A program made the translations under genes and the position numbers. The notes beneath the pieces were generated by a model. It was not told where the DNA came from. It saw only the letters and a program-made list of their open reading frames with translations, and did not search any database. Positions 56,393 to 64,000 of a stretch of DNA of 64,000 nucleotides are shown here, piece after piece (the first letter of the stretch is position 1; every line of letters starts with the position of its first letter). The stretch comes from Bacteroides sp. Lineage in GTDB: Bacteria; Bacteroidota; Bacteroidia; Bacteroidales; Muribaculaceae. The stretch lies in contig JAAVCF010000010.1 in the NCBI GenBank assembly GCA_014802445.1, positions 100,620 through 164,619 of the forward strand, in the 5' to 3' direction.

Positions 56393-59185
56393 CTATTTTG
56401 ATTTATTGACTTTAACCCAGTATTTGTCAGGGGTTAAGGACGTGGAAACCACACATTCTCCCACCATTAATTTCGGGATTATATGACGCTGCTCTTTTGA
56501 AAGGCCCATTGCCTCTGCAACAGCTTTCACATCATCCTCGGCCACAAGGCGGTGGGTGATTTTAGTGTTGGTGTTTTTTATCGCATCGGGAATCAGGCGT
56601 GTGGGCACTTGGTCCACAAGAAACATTCCTTCACCATAGGCGCGGATTTCCGAGAGCATGTTTGAGAACATCATAGAGGTTTTATACTGCGGCATATCAG
56701 GCTTGTCACACTTCATCATCACACGGTGTGCTTCCTCTATGATTGTCAGGTGGCGGCATGTGTTGGTATTGAAGTCCACTTTGCCGATTTCAGCCAATGC
56801 TGTCCGATATTCATAGAGGAATTGGAGGATAACTGACATAAAGAAGCCTTTGTCCACATCATCGCCCACGTAGGAGAGATTAATGATGACAGGGCGTTCA
56901 AACAACTCCTGCCAGGATGTGGAGCGAACTGTGTTGAGCATCTTGCCTTTCCATCCGCGTTTCAAACTGTCGATGCGGGTGTTGAGACATGCTTTCATGT
57001 TCTGCTCAATCCGCTGCTCATACTGACGGTTGGATATGACCTTGTCAACGCCCACGCTCATTGAATTAAGCGTCGGGGGCATCGTCTCTCCATATACGGG
57101 CTCGGCCGACAGCCAGTCGGTTGACTTGTTCTGATAGATTGAGTAGATTAGGTCCTCCATAAGCACCGGCAGGATGTCATACATCGGGAATGCGGCTGCA
57201 AAGGTTGACTTAAGCCTGTCAATATGTGACAGAACATTGGGTTCCTGGTCCTTGTCGAGCCACACCGGCTCAAAGGGATTGAGCTTCAAATCTGTGAGTT
57301 TCACCGGCTGACGGGTTGCCTTGTCGCGATACGTCTTGCATCCCGGCATATATATCGTGACGGGATTGTTAGGGTGAAGCTTATTGTGTTCGATAGCCCA
57401 GTCCACATATTCGGTCTTAGCAGGTTCAATGATAAGAAAGGGCAGTTTGGATGAAATGGCGTTGAGAATTGCCATTACAGTGTTGGTTTTGCCTGAACCA
57501 TTGATGCCTGAAAGAAGAGTGTGCTTGCTGAGGTCAGACAGCGTCAGATGATAGGGGATGTCAACAGGTGTGCCGCCATAGAGCAGTTTACCGAAATCAA
57601 TAGTTTGCTCTGACGATTCTGTCTGCGGAGTCATGCTGAACTCAGGCGAGCTGTCAATTACGCTGATTCCCGGAACGGAGCGCAGCGGGAAATTAACCAG
57701 ATACGATAGTTCCTTCGTGGTCAGCACCGTGCGCAGTTCGTTGAAGTTCTCCCCAAGAGGATGCTTGAAAGGGATGCCGTTTGAATTATGGACAGTAATC
57801 ATCGGGGGGAGGAACTCTCCCAAGCTCAGAGCACGGATGGTCTTGTGGTTTGACTCATCCTCAAGTTTATTGGTGACGTTATGGATGCGCACAGGTTCAT
57901 AGATTGTTTCCTGTCCGCTAATGGTGGAGCGTAATTGCAAGGCTCCGGCCTGAATGTCATTCTCTTTTTCACCTGCAAGGTACACTCCCACCTTCCAGAG
58001 TCCGATTGCTTTTCCTGACTCAAACCTGCGTCCATGGTAGAACAGATGCTCACTGATGGCCTCAATATGTTTATTGACAAGATTTCGGCTCATGCTTTGT
58101 GAACGTCCTTCGGTGTGACCCTCAGAGCGTGATTCTGACGTGGATTCTGTGTGACTCGTTCCGTGAGATGTACCATGGCTCACAGTTTTCTTAGGAATAA
58201 GGGCAGAGACAACGCTTGACAATCCCAAGCCTCCGGCTAAAGTGGATAAAGCGGCGGCTCCGGCCGATGCCCCGGCCTCAAGCATGGCCGAGGATGCGGG
58301 GAATATGGCTCCCGCAAGTCCGAAACCTGCAATGCCTAATGCAATTTTGGCTTTTTTGCCTAAATCCACACGTGTTCGGTTCTCGCTTACATTTTCCGAA
58401 AACGTCACGGCATCAGCGATACTTCTCCCCACCGTCTCAGTGGTGGAATCACTAATGTTAATACCCTCTGTGACGTTCATGGATTTTAGCGATTCAGCCT
58501 GCCCGTTCATCTCCCTGCAGTTATAGAGCATTCCCTCAGCCTCCTCGTTGTTAACCGGGTCAGCAATAACCATATAAGCATAATCTTTGCTACCCGAGAG
58601 GCCGGCCATCAGCTTGTCAACTGTAGCAGGATAGACACTCTTATATTGAGTCTCCATTGAAGGAATGCCGGTGAGAGCAACCACGTTCTCAAATTTTTCA
58701 GTGTCGATGTTCTCAGCAAAGTAATTGAGTGTCACATCGTTGCTTTTAAGAACCTCTGCTTTTATACCGGGCCAGATGCCTTTGATGTAATTGCAGAGGT
58801 TCTTTATCAAACTGCGCGGAGGGGTGGCCTGACCGGGACAACGCAGCCCCAAGTACATGCTACTTTTCCCATTGTGGCCTATCACCAGAAAGATTAACTG
58901 CACTTTCTTGGGCAGAAAGCAGGAGTAGAGAATCTTCTGAATTGCCGTGAAGCAATTCTCAGCAGAATTTTCAAGTGGTCGGCCTATCTGTGTGACATTA
59001 ATCCATTTTACGTTGGAATCTGCAACGGGAGCAGAGGCTTCCAGATGAAATAAGTCAGCAGACACGGCATTGTCAATACCTTGCAGGTACTTTCGTTCCA
59101 TGCAGAATGAGAGGGATTGAGCCATGTTTGTGGCGGCAAGAGTCTTTGCCAGAGGCTCAAAATGTTGGAGCTGCCGGTCAGTCAT
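56393..59185 (-). CDS. HerA/DUF87-type ATPase with glycine-zipper segment
   Basis: 930 residues from ATG 59185, one base after the previous stop; a TTG at 59194 would overlap it. Residues 1-270 are an unrecognised domain; 280-332 are a Gly/Ala-rich hydrophobic stretch; 335-368 are a His/Ser/Glu repeat (SHGTSHGTSH...). A beta-barrel-like region leads to the ATPase: Walker A GINGSGKT at 560-567, Walker B LTIIEEAH at 813-820, and the sensor DQVPTRLIPDAIKNTNTKITHRL region at 858-880, typical of HerA/VirB4/FtsK-related hexamers. HerA-like pumps serve DNA end resection, conjugation and many defence systems. Here the glycine zipper suggests membrane association. Confidence 0.85.
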   Translation of the reverse strand: MTDRQLQHFEPLAKTLAATNMAQSLSFCMERKYLQGIDNAVSADLFHLEASAPVADSNVKWINVTQIGRPLENSAENCFTAIQKILYSCFLPKKVQLIFLVIGHNGKSSMYLGLRCPGQATPPRSLIKNLCNYIKGIWPGIKAEVLKSNDVTLNYFAENIDTEKFENVVALTGIPSMETQYKSVYPATVDKLMAGLSGSKDYAYMVIADPVNNEEAEGMLYNCREMNGQAESLKSMNVTEGINISDSTTETVGRSIADAVTFSENVSENRTRVDLGKKAKIALGIAGFGLAGAIFPASSAMLEAGASAGAAALSTLAGGLGLSSVVSALIPKKTVSHGTSHGTSHTESTSESRSEGHTEGRSQSMSRNLVNKHIEAISEHLFYHGRRFESGKAIGLWKVGVYLAGEKENDIQAGALQLRSTISGQETIYEPVRIHNVTNKLEDESNHKTIRALSLGEFLPPMITVHNSNGIPFKHPLGENFNELRTVLTTKELSYLVNFPLRSVPGISVIDSSPEFSMTPQTESSEQTIDFGKLLYGGTPVDIPYHLTLSDLSKHTLLSGINGSGKTNTVMAILNAISSKLPFLIIEPAKTEYVDWAIEHNKLHPNNPVTIYMPGCKTYRDKATRQPVKLTDLKLNPFEPVWLDKDQEPNVLSHIDRLKSTFAAAFPMYDILPVLMEDLIYSIYQNKSTDWLSAEPVYGETMPPTLNSMSVGVDKVISNRQYEQRIEQNMKACLNTRIDSLKRGWKGKMLNTVRSTSWQELFERPVIINLSYVGDDVDKGFFMSVILQFLYEYRTALAEIGKVDFNTNTCRHLTIIEEAHRVMMKCDKPDMPQYKTSMMFSNMLSEIRAYGEGMFLVDQVPTRLIPDAIKNTNTKITHRLVAEDDVKAVAEAMGLSKEQRHIIPKLMVGECVVSTSLTPDKYWVKVNKSK

Positions 59186-59186
59186 G

Positions 59187-61517
59187 TCACTCAACCATTA
59201 TTCGTGATTTCTTAAGAGCGTCTTTGTAAGCTGCCATTAGATTGCCAACTGCAGATGCAATATCTCGGCGAGCCCTATTGTTGTTTTTAAGGGAGTTGAA
59301 CACAGAGCTGTGGATAGATTCAGTGATATCATCCCACTTTTCGGCAAGGGTATTGCAGACGGCAGCACGTTCGTCAGATGACAAATCTTTTGCCATCGCC
59401 TTGTTGCGCTTTTGCTCTTCGGTTTCATTTTCACCGAAAAGCCATTTGCCCAAGATGGCACCGCCACCGATAATCCATGCAAGAGGACCACCGAGAATCA
59501 TGGCCACTGCTGCCCCGATACCGGCTCCGGCAATAAGACCTCCCCAGTTGGTACTCTCTGTTTCGATTGAAGAAGATATATCCTTTATAACGTCGTTCAT
59601 GTCTACGCCCACTCCCCCTTTCATTACTTCGAGGTCTGCGAGAGAGGGAAGTTGGATGTTAGTGCCTTGTGATGTGTAAGCAGCTACGATAGAGTCCACC
59701 TTTTCGCGAAGTGTTTTTGTCTCTTCCTCAATGGCGGCTTTTACGGCATCGTTCACCAGACCGGAACTCTCTGCTACTGTCCGTCGCACTCCGTCCTTTA
59801 TTCGATTATTCAGATAGTTAAGGCTGAGATTTGAAGATGAATCCCTCCATTCACAACACTTCTCTTCCACCGTTTCGGCAACCTTCTGGAAAAGGTAATT
59901 ACCAAAGAGTTCAACAAATTGGTCATAAACGGCCTTGCCACTTACTTTATTGAAAAGTGGTTCTAACTCCGTGTCCATGTCGCTGGTTCTGAGGTCCACG
60001 CGAGCCACTTCCGCAACGCCCTCGGAGATTGTAAGGGAAGGATCCTGATCACGGAAGATTTTATCCTCTGAAATCTTCCAGCATTCTGACACCAGAGGTT
60101 TGATAAAGTCCATTCTTGAGGCTCCGCCAGTCAGGAAAACACCGTAGATGTTCTGACCGGGGATATGCTTTTCAGCGTAGTCGCGCATTGCCTCTCGGAT
60201 AGAACCGATATAACCGTTCCGCTCCAGGAATTGATTTAATTCTCCGGTCTCAAACTTCAGACGGAAGCGCTCATCTTCAAGGTCCTCGTCATCAATGAAG
60301 TCCTCAAAATTGATGGTCTTCTTGTATTTACGGTTTGTGTCGAAATAGATTTCTTCTTTTGCGCGGCGAACCTCAAAAAGAAGATAATCCATCAAGTCAG
60401 GATACTTTGCGCGGAACGTTTGGATAGCATCGTTTGACTTTTCCAACTCTGCGAACATTGACTTCTCAACAAATGATGCTCCACAGTCATAGCCATTGTC
60501 AATCATGTTGGTTAGCGTAGAGTTATGATAGGTGAAGTCAAGAGTTGAAGAACCCATGTCAAAAACAATCGCTCCCTTTTCGATGTTGCGACCGAGATTA
60601 GCGGTGGGGTCGTGCTGTGCGCGCACAAATGCCGCACGTGATTCTTTGGTTATGCCCCCCATCGGGAGGCCTGCTTTTCTGGCCATTTCCAGGTAGAGGT
60701 CCTGAGCCTTTTTGTCCCATCCTGAAGGAGTGGCAATGTATATAAGATGGTTCCCGTCAGTCAGCATACCGCTATTATTTTCACGAATTTTGCGGTAAAC
60801 CTCCGTCATGAATCGCATCATTAATTTTTCAGCATCTCCGTTGATGTCCTGCGGCTTTTTTTTGAAGCACACGTTGACATGTGCCTGTTTTAAGATGTCA
60901 GGAGAAAAAGCTGCCGTTCCGATTTTTGCCGTACCGTCAGCCGTGATGGTGATTGCAGAGGGGATGACCTTTCTGTTGGGCTCCATTTCAAGGTCTTTTG
61001 CGGCGTCAAGTTGATTGTCCAGTTTGTCCCACTGCATGGGAGCAATGGCAGCAGATGTCTCGCCATGGCCCAAATCAATGCCGACAACGTATTCTATTTT
61101 CTTTTTGTCGATTGCCATTGTAGTATGTGTTGATGTTGATAATGATTCCGGTGAGGGGATTAATTTAGATACACCGTCAGTATGTGGCTCGTTATCGGTT
61201 GCGGTAAATGAAGACTGACCTGAAGATAAATGGTTTGGAATGTGAGCTATAGATGATATAGCCATTCCGGGAGATAATTCTCCTTCAGCTAATCCTCTGA
61301 GGAGAATCACACAGGCATCTCCTTCTTGGGCGGTGTCAAGTGGTTTTCCAAACAATTCAAATTCGTAAACTATTGCAGTTGGTGAATTCCCTTTCTCGGA
61401 AATGCATACCTCGTCTCCGGCATGAATTTCACCTGACTCTTTTCGTCCAGTGGCCACGACATACGTGCCGTTTGCTAATGCGATTTTATCAATACGCATT
61501 AGGAATTCTTGGTTCAT
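59187..61517 (-). CDS. Hsp70-like ATPase with N-terminal EF-Tu-domain-2-like barrel and glycine zipper
   Basis: 776 residues from the ATG at 61517 (a TTG at 61532 is less likely). Residues 5-90 follow the EF-Tu domain 2 pattern (GTYVVATGR, IHAGDEVCI, FELFGKPLD, CVILLRGLAEGELSPGMAI) without any GTPase domain. After a Ser/Thr linker comes an actin-like ATPase, 143-515: GIDLGHGETSAAIAP (phosphate 1), GAIVFDMGSSTLDFTY (phosphate 2) and GVFLTGGASRMDFIKPLV (adenosine). There is no Hsp70 substrate-binding domain; instead helices (520-650), a glycine-zipper hydrophobic segment at 658-695, and a charged helical tail. Not an ordinary chaperone. Confidence 0.85.
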   Translation of the reverse strand: MNQEFLMRIDKIALANGTYVVATGRKESGEIHAGDEVCISEKGNSPTAIVYEFELFGKPLDTAQEGDACVILLRGLAEGELSPGMAISSIAHIPNHLSSGQSSFTATDNEPHTDGVSKLIPSPESLSTSTHTTMAIDKKKIEYVVGIDLGHGETSAAIAPMQWDKLDNQLDAAKDLEMEPNRKVIPSAITITADGTAKIGTAAFSPDILKQAHVNVCFKKKPQDINGDAEKLMMRFMTEVYRKIRENNSGMLTDGNHLIYIATPSGWDKKAQDLYLEMARKAGLPMGGITKESRAAFVRAQHDPTANLGRNIEKGAIVFDMGSSTLDFTYHNSTLTNMIDNGYDCGASFVEKSMFAELEKSNDAIQTFRAKYPDLMDYLLFEVRRAKEEIYFDTNRKYKKTINFEDFIDDEDLEDERFRLKFETGELNQFLERNGYIGSIREAMRDYAEKHIPGQNIYGVFLTGGASRMDFIKPLVSECWKISEDKIFRDQDPSLTISEGVAEVARVDLRTSDMDTELEPLFNKVSGKAVYDQFVELFGNYLFQKVAETVEEKCCEWRDSSSNLSLNYLNNRIKDGVRRTVAESSGLVNDAVKAAIEEETKTLREKVDSIVAAYTSQGTNIQLPSLADLEVMKGGVGVDMNDVIKDISSSIETESTNWGGLIAGAGIGAAVAMILGGPLAWIIGGGAILGKWLFGENETEEQKRNKAMAKDLSSDERAAVCNTLAEKWDDITESIHSSVFNSLKNNNRARRDIASAVGNLMAAYKDALKKSRIMVE

Positions 61518-61528
61518 GATTTTGTCTT

Positions 61529-62494
61529 TCAAGGTTTAGGAGTAAATATTTTACCTTTAAGGACAAGGGCTCCATTTTTAACAACGGCCGGGGTGACCAT
61601 CTTGATTTCAGTTGCATTCTTGCTTTCCACAACTTCAAACCACTCCGAGTGTTCGGGGGTGTAGTCCACAGCTTCAAGGTCGTAGGTGTCAAGAAGTTCA
61701 GCCAAATCTTCCACTCTGGTTTGGAGTTTTGAGAGATATTTTTCTTCCTGAGGAGAGTGGCCGCGTTTATAACCCACGAGTGATTGGATGCCTTCAAGAA
61801 GGGTGCGGAAATCTCTCTCTATGGTAGGCTTGTCTTGCGATTCGTATTTGGAGACCACACGCTGAATCTGTGCACGGAAGGTGGCAATCAGATTATCTAA
61901 GCTGTCGCAAATCTGAGCGATAACTGACAGAAGTGCTTGTGTGTTGATTGGCGTCTCGGATTCAGGGTGATTGTTTTCCGTATCCATGTCGTAGCTTTCC
62001 GTCTCCAATTCGCATCTTTCCGTTGGGACAGAAGCCGTGCGAGTATTCTGAGAGAGATAAAGCGCTATGGCAGTCCCCGCCACAGCTCCAAACACCGCTC
62101 CCCAGCCGCCGAGAAGCAGCTTCCCGACTAATGCACCTCCGCCGGCACTAAGGAAAGAAGTGGATGCGGAAACAGATGCTTTTGACTCTAAGCGAGGGGA
62201 ATTCTGAGGTTGAGCGGCTTTTACAGAGAGAGCAGGCTGAGGGTTGCATTCAAATGCAGTCACCAGAGCTCTCTGAGCGTTAAGCATTGACATGGCAGCT
62301 TGAAGAATGTAATCTTCGCTTTGGGTGAGGTTCTGACGGAAATCGCTATTTTCATCGCACACGTCATTTAGATAAGATGCGATTATATTCTGGACTTTTT
62401 CGAGGTCGGTGGGTAACTTTAATCCAGAGAGAGATGCTGCCAGTTCATCCTTGGTTTTCTCAAAGATAGAGATTAATGTGGGTTGTTGAGGCAT
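61529..62494 (-). CDS. GrpE-like protein with glycine-zipper hydrophobic segment
   Basis: 321 residues. Helical N-terminus (1-85), a Gly/Ala-rich hydrophobic segment at 114-148 (GGGALVGKLLLGGWG, FGAVAGTAIALYL), an acidic linker, long helices at 185-272, and a C-terminal beta region 285-321 (WFEVVESKNATEI, PAVVKNGALVLKGKIFTP) that resembles the GrpE beta-wing ending. First gene of the operon, 11 bases before the Hsp70-like gene, its natural partner as nucleotide exchange factor. The GrpE resemblance is by eye only. Confidence 0.72.
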   Translation of the reverse strand: MPQQPTLISIFEKTKDELAASLSGLKLPTDLEKVQNIIASYLNDVCDENSDFRQNLTQSEDYILQAAMSMLNAQRALVTAFECNPQPALSVKAAQPQNSPRLESKASVSASTSFLSAGGGALVGKLLLGGWGAVFGAVAGTAIALYLSQNTRTASVPTERCELETESYDMDTENNHPESETPINTQALLSVIAQICDSLDNLIATFRAQIQRVVSKYESQDKPTIERDFRTLLEGIQSLVGYKRGHSPQEEKYLSKLQTRVEDLAELLDTYDLEAVDYTPEHSEWFEVVESKNATEIKMVTPAVVKNGALVLKGKIFTPKP

Positions 62495-62711
62495 GGGTGG
62501 CGTTAAAGTGATGTGTGCCTCCTGATTCCCTGGGGTGGCGGGTAGGGGTAAAAGAAAAGAGGGGAATTCATCGCACCTCTATCATAGTAAGACAGGCTCG
62601 CCAAAGCCTACACGCTGAATGATATATGAGGGTAGAATAAACTGCCCCTCTGGTTTTGTCTATGCTAAATTACGGCAACGATGGCCGCAGATAGATGCGA
62701 CAAAAACAGAA
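62495..62711. other. Leader part of the accessory operon, no gene seen
   Basis: Between the first operon gene and the inverted-repeat element. On the minus strand it contains small hairpins (AGGCT-TTGGCG-AGCCT near 62600; AGAGG/CCTCT near 62570). No open frame with coding character and no clear -7 element. Confidence 0.4.
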
Positions 62712-62862
62712 AGAGCGTCTAATCTCACTCAATCTCAGCGTGTTATTTGAACTGGCGATTCGTCTTACTGAGAAAGAAAGCTTGACACTTTTCTTGCTCT
62801 ACGGAATTTCTCCTCCGTATGAGTTTTGCAAAGATAGTCTAATTTTTTTGATTAGACGCTCT
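62712..62862 (-). repeat. 151 bp element with 13-bp inverted ends and an alternative internal pairing
   Basis: AGAGCGTCTAATC at 62712-62724 and its exact complement at 62850-62862 close the element. The right arm can instead pair locally: GTCTAAT (62837-62843) with ATTAGAC (62851-62857). Another hairpin, TACGGA/TCCGTA, lies at 62800-62819. On the minus strand the left arm is followed by TTTCTGTTTTTG, similar to a terminator tail. No target-site duplication is seen, so a regulatory RNA or leader switch is preferred over a MITE. Confidence 0.55.
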
Positions 62863-62952
62863 ATGGGGCATTTTAACAGTTGTTAAAACTTCGTGCTGTC
62901 TTAGGGTGGATTGGCAATGGTGGTCATTGTGGGTGATGGGGTTTGTTTAGGG

Positions 62953-62984
62953 CAAAGTTAGCGGGCGGGGCTGTTCGGCGCAAG
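62953..62984 (-). promoter_or_regulatory. Candidate promoter of the accessory operon
   Basis: Minus-strand CTTG (62984-62981), 20 bases, TAACTTTG (62960-62953). Same arrangement as the GNAT-pair promoter. It would give a leader of about 450 nt through the 151 bp element. A second -7-like TATCTTTG (62836-62829) inside the element has no -33. Confidence 0.55.
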
Positions 62985-63096
62985 GGGTGGGGGAGCGGGG
63001 TCGGGGCGTTTTATTCAAAAGTTGAGGATAAGGGGGAATTTTCGGGGGTAAAGGTGTGTTTTTATAGGATGGAGAGATTGTGTGGCGATGAATTGC

Positions 63097-63104
63097 TAAA
63101 TTTG
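63097..63104 (+). promoter_or_regulatory. -7 element before the right-edge gene
   Basis: TAAATTTG fits TAnnTTTG. No -33 at the usual spacing. Transcription would begin within or just before the hairpin at 63109-63132. Confidence 0.45.
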
Positions 63105-63108
63105 TACC

Positions 63109-63139
63109 GCGCATCGGGCACTCCGTGTGCGCTTTTTTT
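63109..63139 (+). terminator. Terminator-like hairpin in the leader of the right-edge gene
   Basis: Outer stem GCGCAT (63109-63114) / GTGCGC (63127-63132) with inner GG/CC pairs, then seven T (63133-63139). It is 43 bases before the ATG, so it could attenuate that gene or end a transcript from the left. Confidence 0.55.
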
Positions 63140-63182
63140 GAATGTTTATCCCCCTGCTGGCGGAAGTAATGCGAATAATGTT

Positions 63183-64000
63183 ATGAGTGAGAGCAGCAAA
63201 TGGTTTGAGGAGATTTCGGTGGTGTATAGGTCGCGGTTTCTGTATCGCTCGGAGGCTGAGTATCGCTCGGCGCTGGGTGTGTCGTTTGAAACGGTGGTGA
63301 ATAATCGCCGTTCGGAGCGCGACATGGATGCTTACTGGGCGCTGATGTGCCTCCGGGCGGGGGCACTCCCCGGGGGGCTGGAGCTTGAGGATGCGGTGAG
63401 GGATTATGTGGAGGCGTCGCGGGTGTGGCGTGAGCTGGATTGGGGCGACAGGACGCAGATGGCTTCGCGGCGGCGGTTTTGCCGGATGCTGTTCAGGATT
63501 TACGCTTCGGGGGGCCGGAGCTTGTCGGGCGAGGAGATTCTGAAGTTTAAGATCAAGAATGATGATGAGCGGCTGATGGAAGCGTTTTTTCCGGGGGGAA
63601 CCGCTGCGGAGCCGGCGGTGAATGTGGGGATGATGGTGATGTTTGCCTTCGGGGTGCTGAAGCCGTGGGGCGGCCAAGGGGCGCGGGGGCGCGATGTGAC
63701 TGACCGGGAGACCATGGTGGCGCTTGAGCGCATGCGGGGGATGATTGAGGTGCTCCGTGACGACATGGTGCGCCTGGGGTCAATGGATAAGCCGCTGGTG
63801 TTCAGCGAGTGGATTGAAGTGATTGATTGCAATCTGGAGCCTGATGCTGACCGGGAGGATGTGACGCCGCTGTGGATGGCGGCGGCCATGGGGATGATTG
63901 TCAGCACGTGTCGCTCGGTGGTTGACCTGGGGTGGCGCCGGCGCGCGTCGGAGGAGATGGGGGGCCTGTTTATGCGCGGCATCTGGGTGGACAATGCCGA
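63183..64000 (+). CDS. Unrecognised cytoplasmic protein, 3' truncated by window edge
   Basis: A frame open from ATG 63183 to the last base, 272 codons without a stop, with good coding character. It starts MSESSKWFEEISVVYRSRF. The protein is rich in Arg, Met, Trp and Glu; RSEAEYRSALGVSFETVVNN could be a helix-turn-helix-like stretch. There is no signal peptide or membrane helix. No family recognised. GC content returns to the chromosomal level, so it is probably outside the accessory operon. Overlapping minus-strand frames lack coding character. Confidence 0.75.
   Translation, partial: MSESSKWFEEISVVYRSRFLYRSEAEYRSALGVSFETVVNNRRSERDMDAYWALMCLRAGALPGGLELEDAVRDYVEASRVWRELDWGDRTQMASRRRFCRMLFRIYASGGRSLSGEEILKFKIKNDDERLMEAFFPGGTAAEPAVNVGMMVMFAFGVLKPWGGQGARGRDVTDRETMVALERMRGMIEVLRDDMVRLGSMDKPLVFSEWIEVIDCNLEPDADREDVTPLWMAAAMGMIVSTCRSVVDLGWRRRASEEMGGLFMRGIWVDNA

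Noticed and set aside
59187..62494. SrfABC virulence-type cluster
   Set aside because: SrfB is also actin/Hsp70-like, but an EF-Tu-type barrel, a GrpE-like partner and a HerA ATPase are not part of that cluster as I know it.
62695..62886. 63-codon plus-strand frame across the inverted-repeat element
   Set aside because: Overlaps the structured element, no promoter, no recognisable protein character.
63096..63677. 193-codon minus-strand frame at the right edge
   Set aside because: Pro/Arg/His-rich shadow; the plus strand has a 272-codon stop-free frame with better coding character.

Overview
The window is a 64 kb chromosomal segment of a Bacteroidales bacterium, most likely a Muribaculaceae (Duncaniella/Muribaculum-like) gut commensal. 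This rests on gene content (an 11-subunit-type nuo operon without nuoEFG, the succinate/propionate pathway, btuB-btuG cobalamin uptake), on repeated Bacteroidetes promoters of the TTTG-N19/20-TAnnTTTG type, and on the lack of Shine-Dalgarno sequences. The family assignment is inference. No rRNA, tRNA, IS or CRISPR was recognised.

Layout. 1-4103: end of a cobalamin uptake locus (TonB receptor, BtuG-type beta-propeller lipoprotein, then a cobalamin riboswitch driving a secreted protein). 4157-21670: a 17 kb energy supra-operon in which a complete eight-gene F1Fo ATP synthase set (atpDCBEFHAG) lies between nuoH and nuoI. 21692-26563: a divergent DXS-like transketolase and a large secreted GH13 amylase. 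26876-28595: a GNAT toxin-antitoxin-like pair, a small basic protein, two 116 bp repeats and a small charged protein. 28666-35330: a translationally coupled minus-strand operon pepT-miaA-GT2/HIT fusion-SpoIID domain-AmpG. 35526-38714: rplM-rpsI, rpsB and tsf with structured leaders. 38791-42724: recG, ispD and two accessory genes. 42736-51685: tRNA modification (miaB, queD, queE) and succinate-to-propionate metabolism (succinate CoA-transferase, methylmalonyl-CoA epimerase, Na+-pumping methylmalonyl-CoA decarboxylase). 51941-54388: a small conserved protein and dnaK.

54470-62984 is the most unusual part. It is a compact, visibly AT-richer minus-strand operon convergent with dnaK. It encodes a GrpE-like protein with a glycine-zipper hydrophobic segment, an Hsp70-like ATPase carrying an N-terminal EF-Tu-domain-2-like barrel and its own glycine zipper, a HerA/DUF87-type ATPase with a third glycine zipper, an HExxH metalloprotease-like protein, a 101-aa protein, two tandem paralogous small proteins and a zinc ribbon. 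Gene packing, foreign-looking composition and a position beside a core gene suggest a mobile, chaperone-based membrane-associated conflict or defence system that I cannot match to a named family. Its upstream region (62495-63182) holds a good minus-strand promoter and a 151 bp element with two mutually exclusive pairings. From 63183 an unrecognised plus-strand gene runs off the right edge.

Together the core genes describe an anaerobe with a reduced complex I and ATP synthase made from one locus, a second sodium gradient from methylmalonyl-CoA decarboxylation, and B12 scavenging. B12 is the cofactor of methylmalonyl-CoA mutase, which is not in the window, so uptake and propionate formation are plausibly linked.
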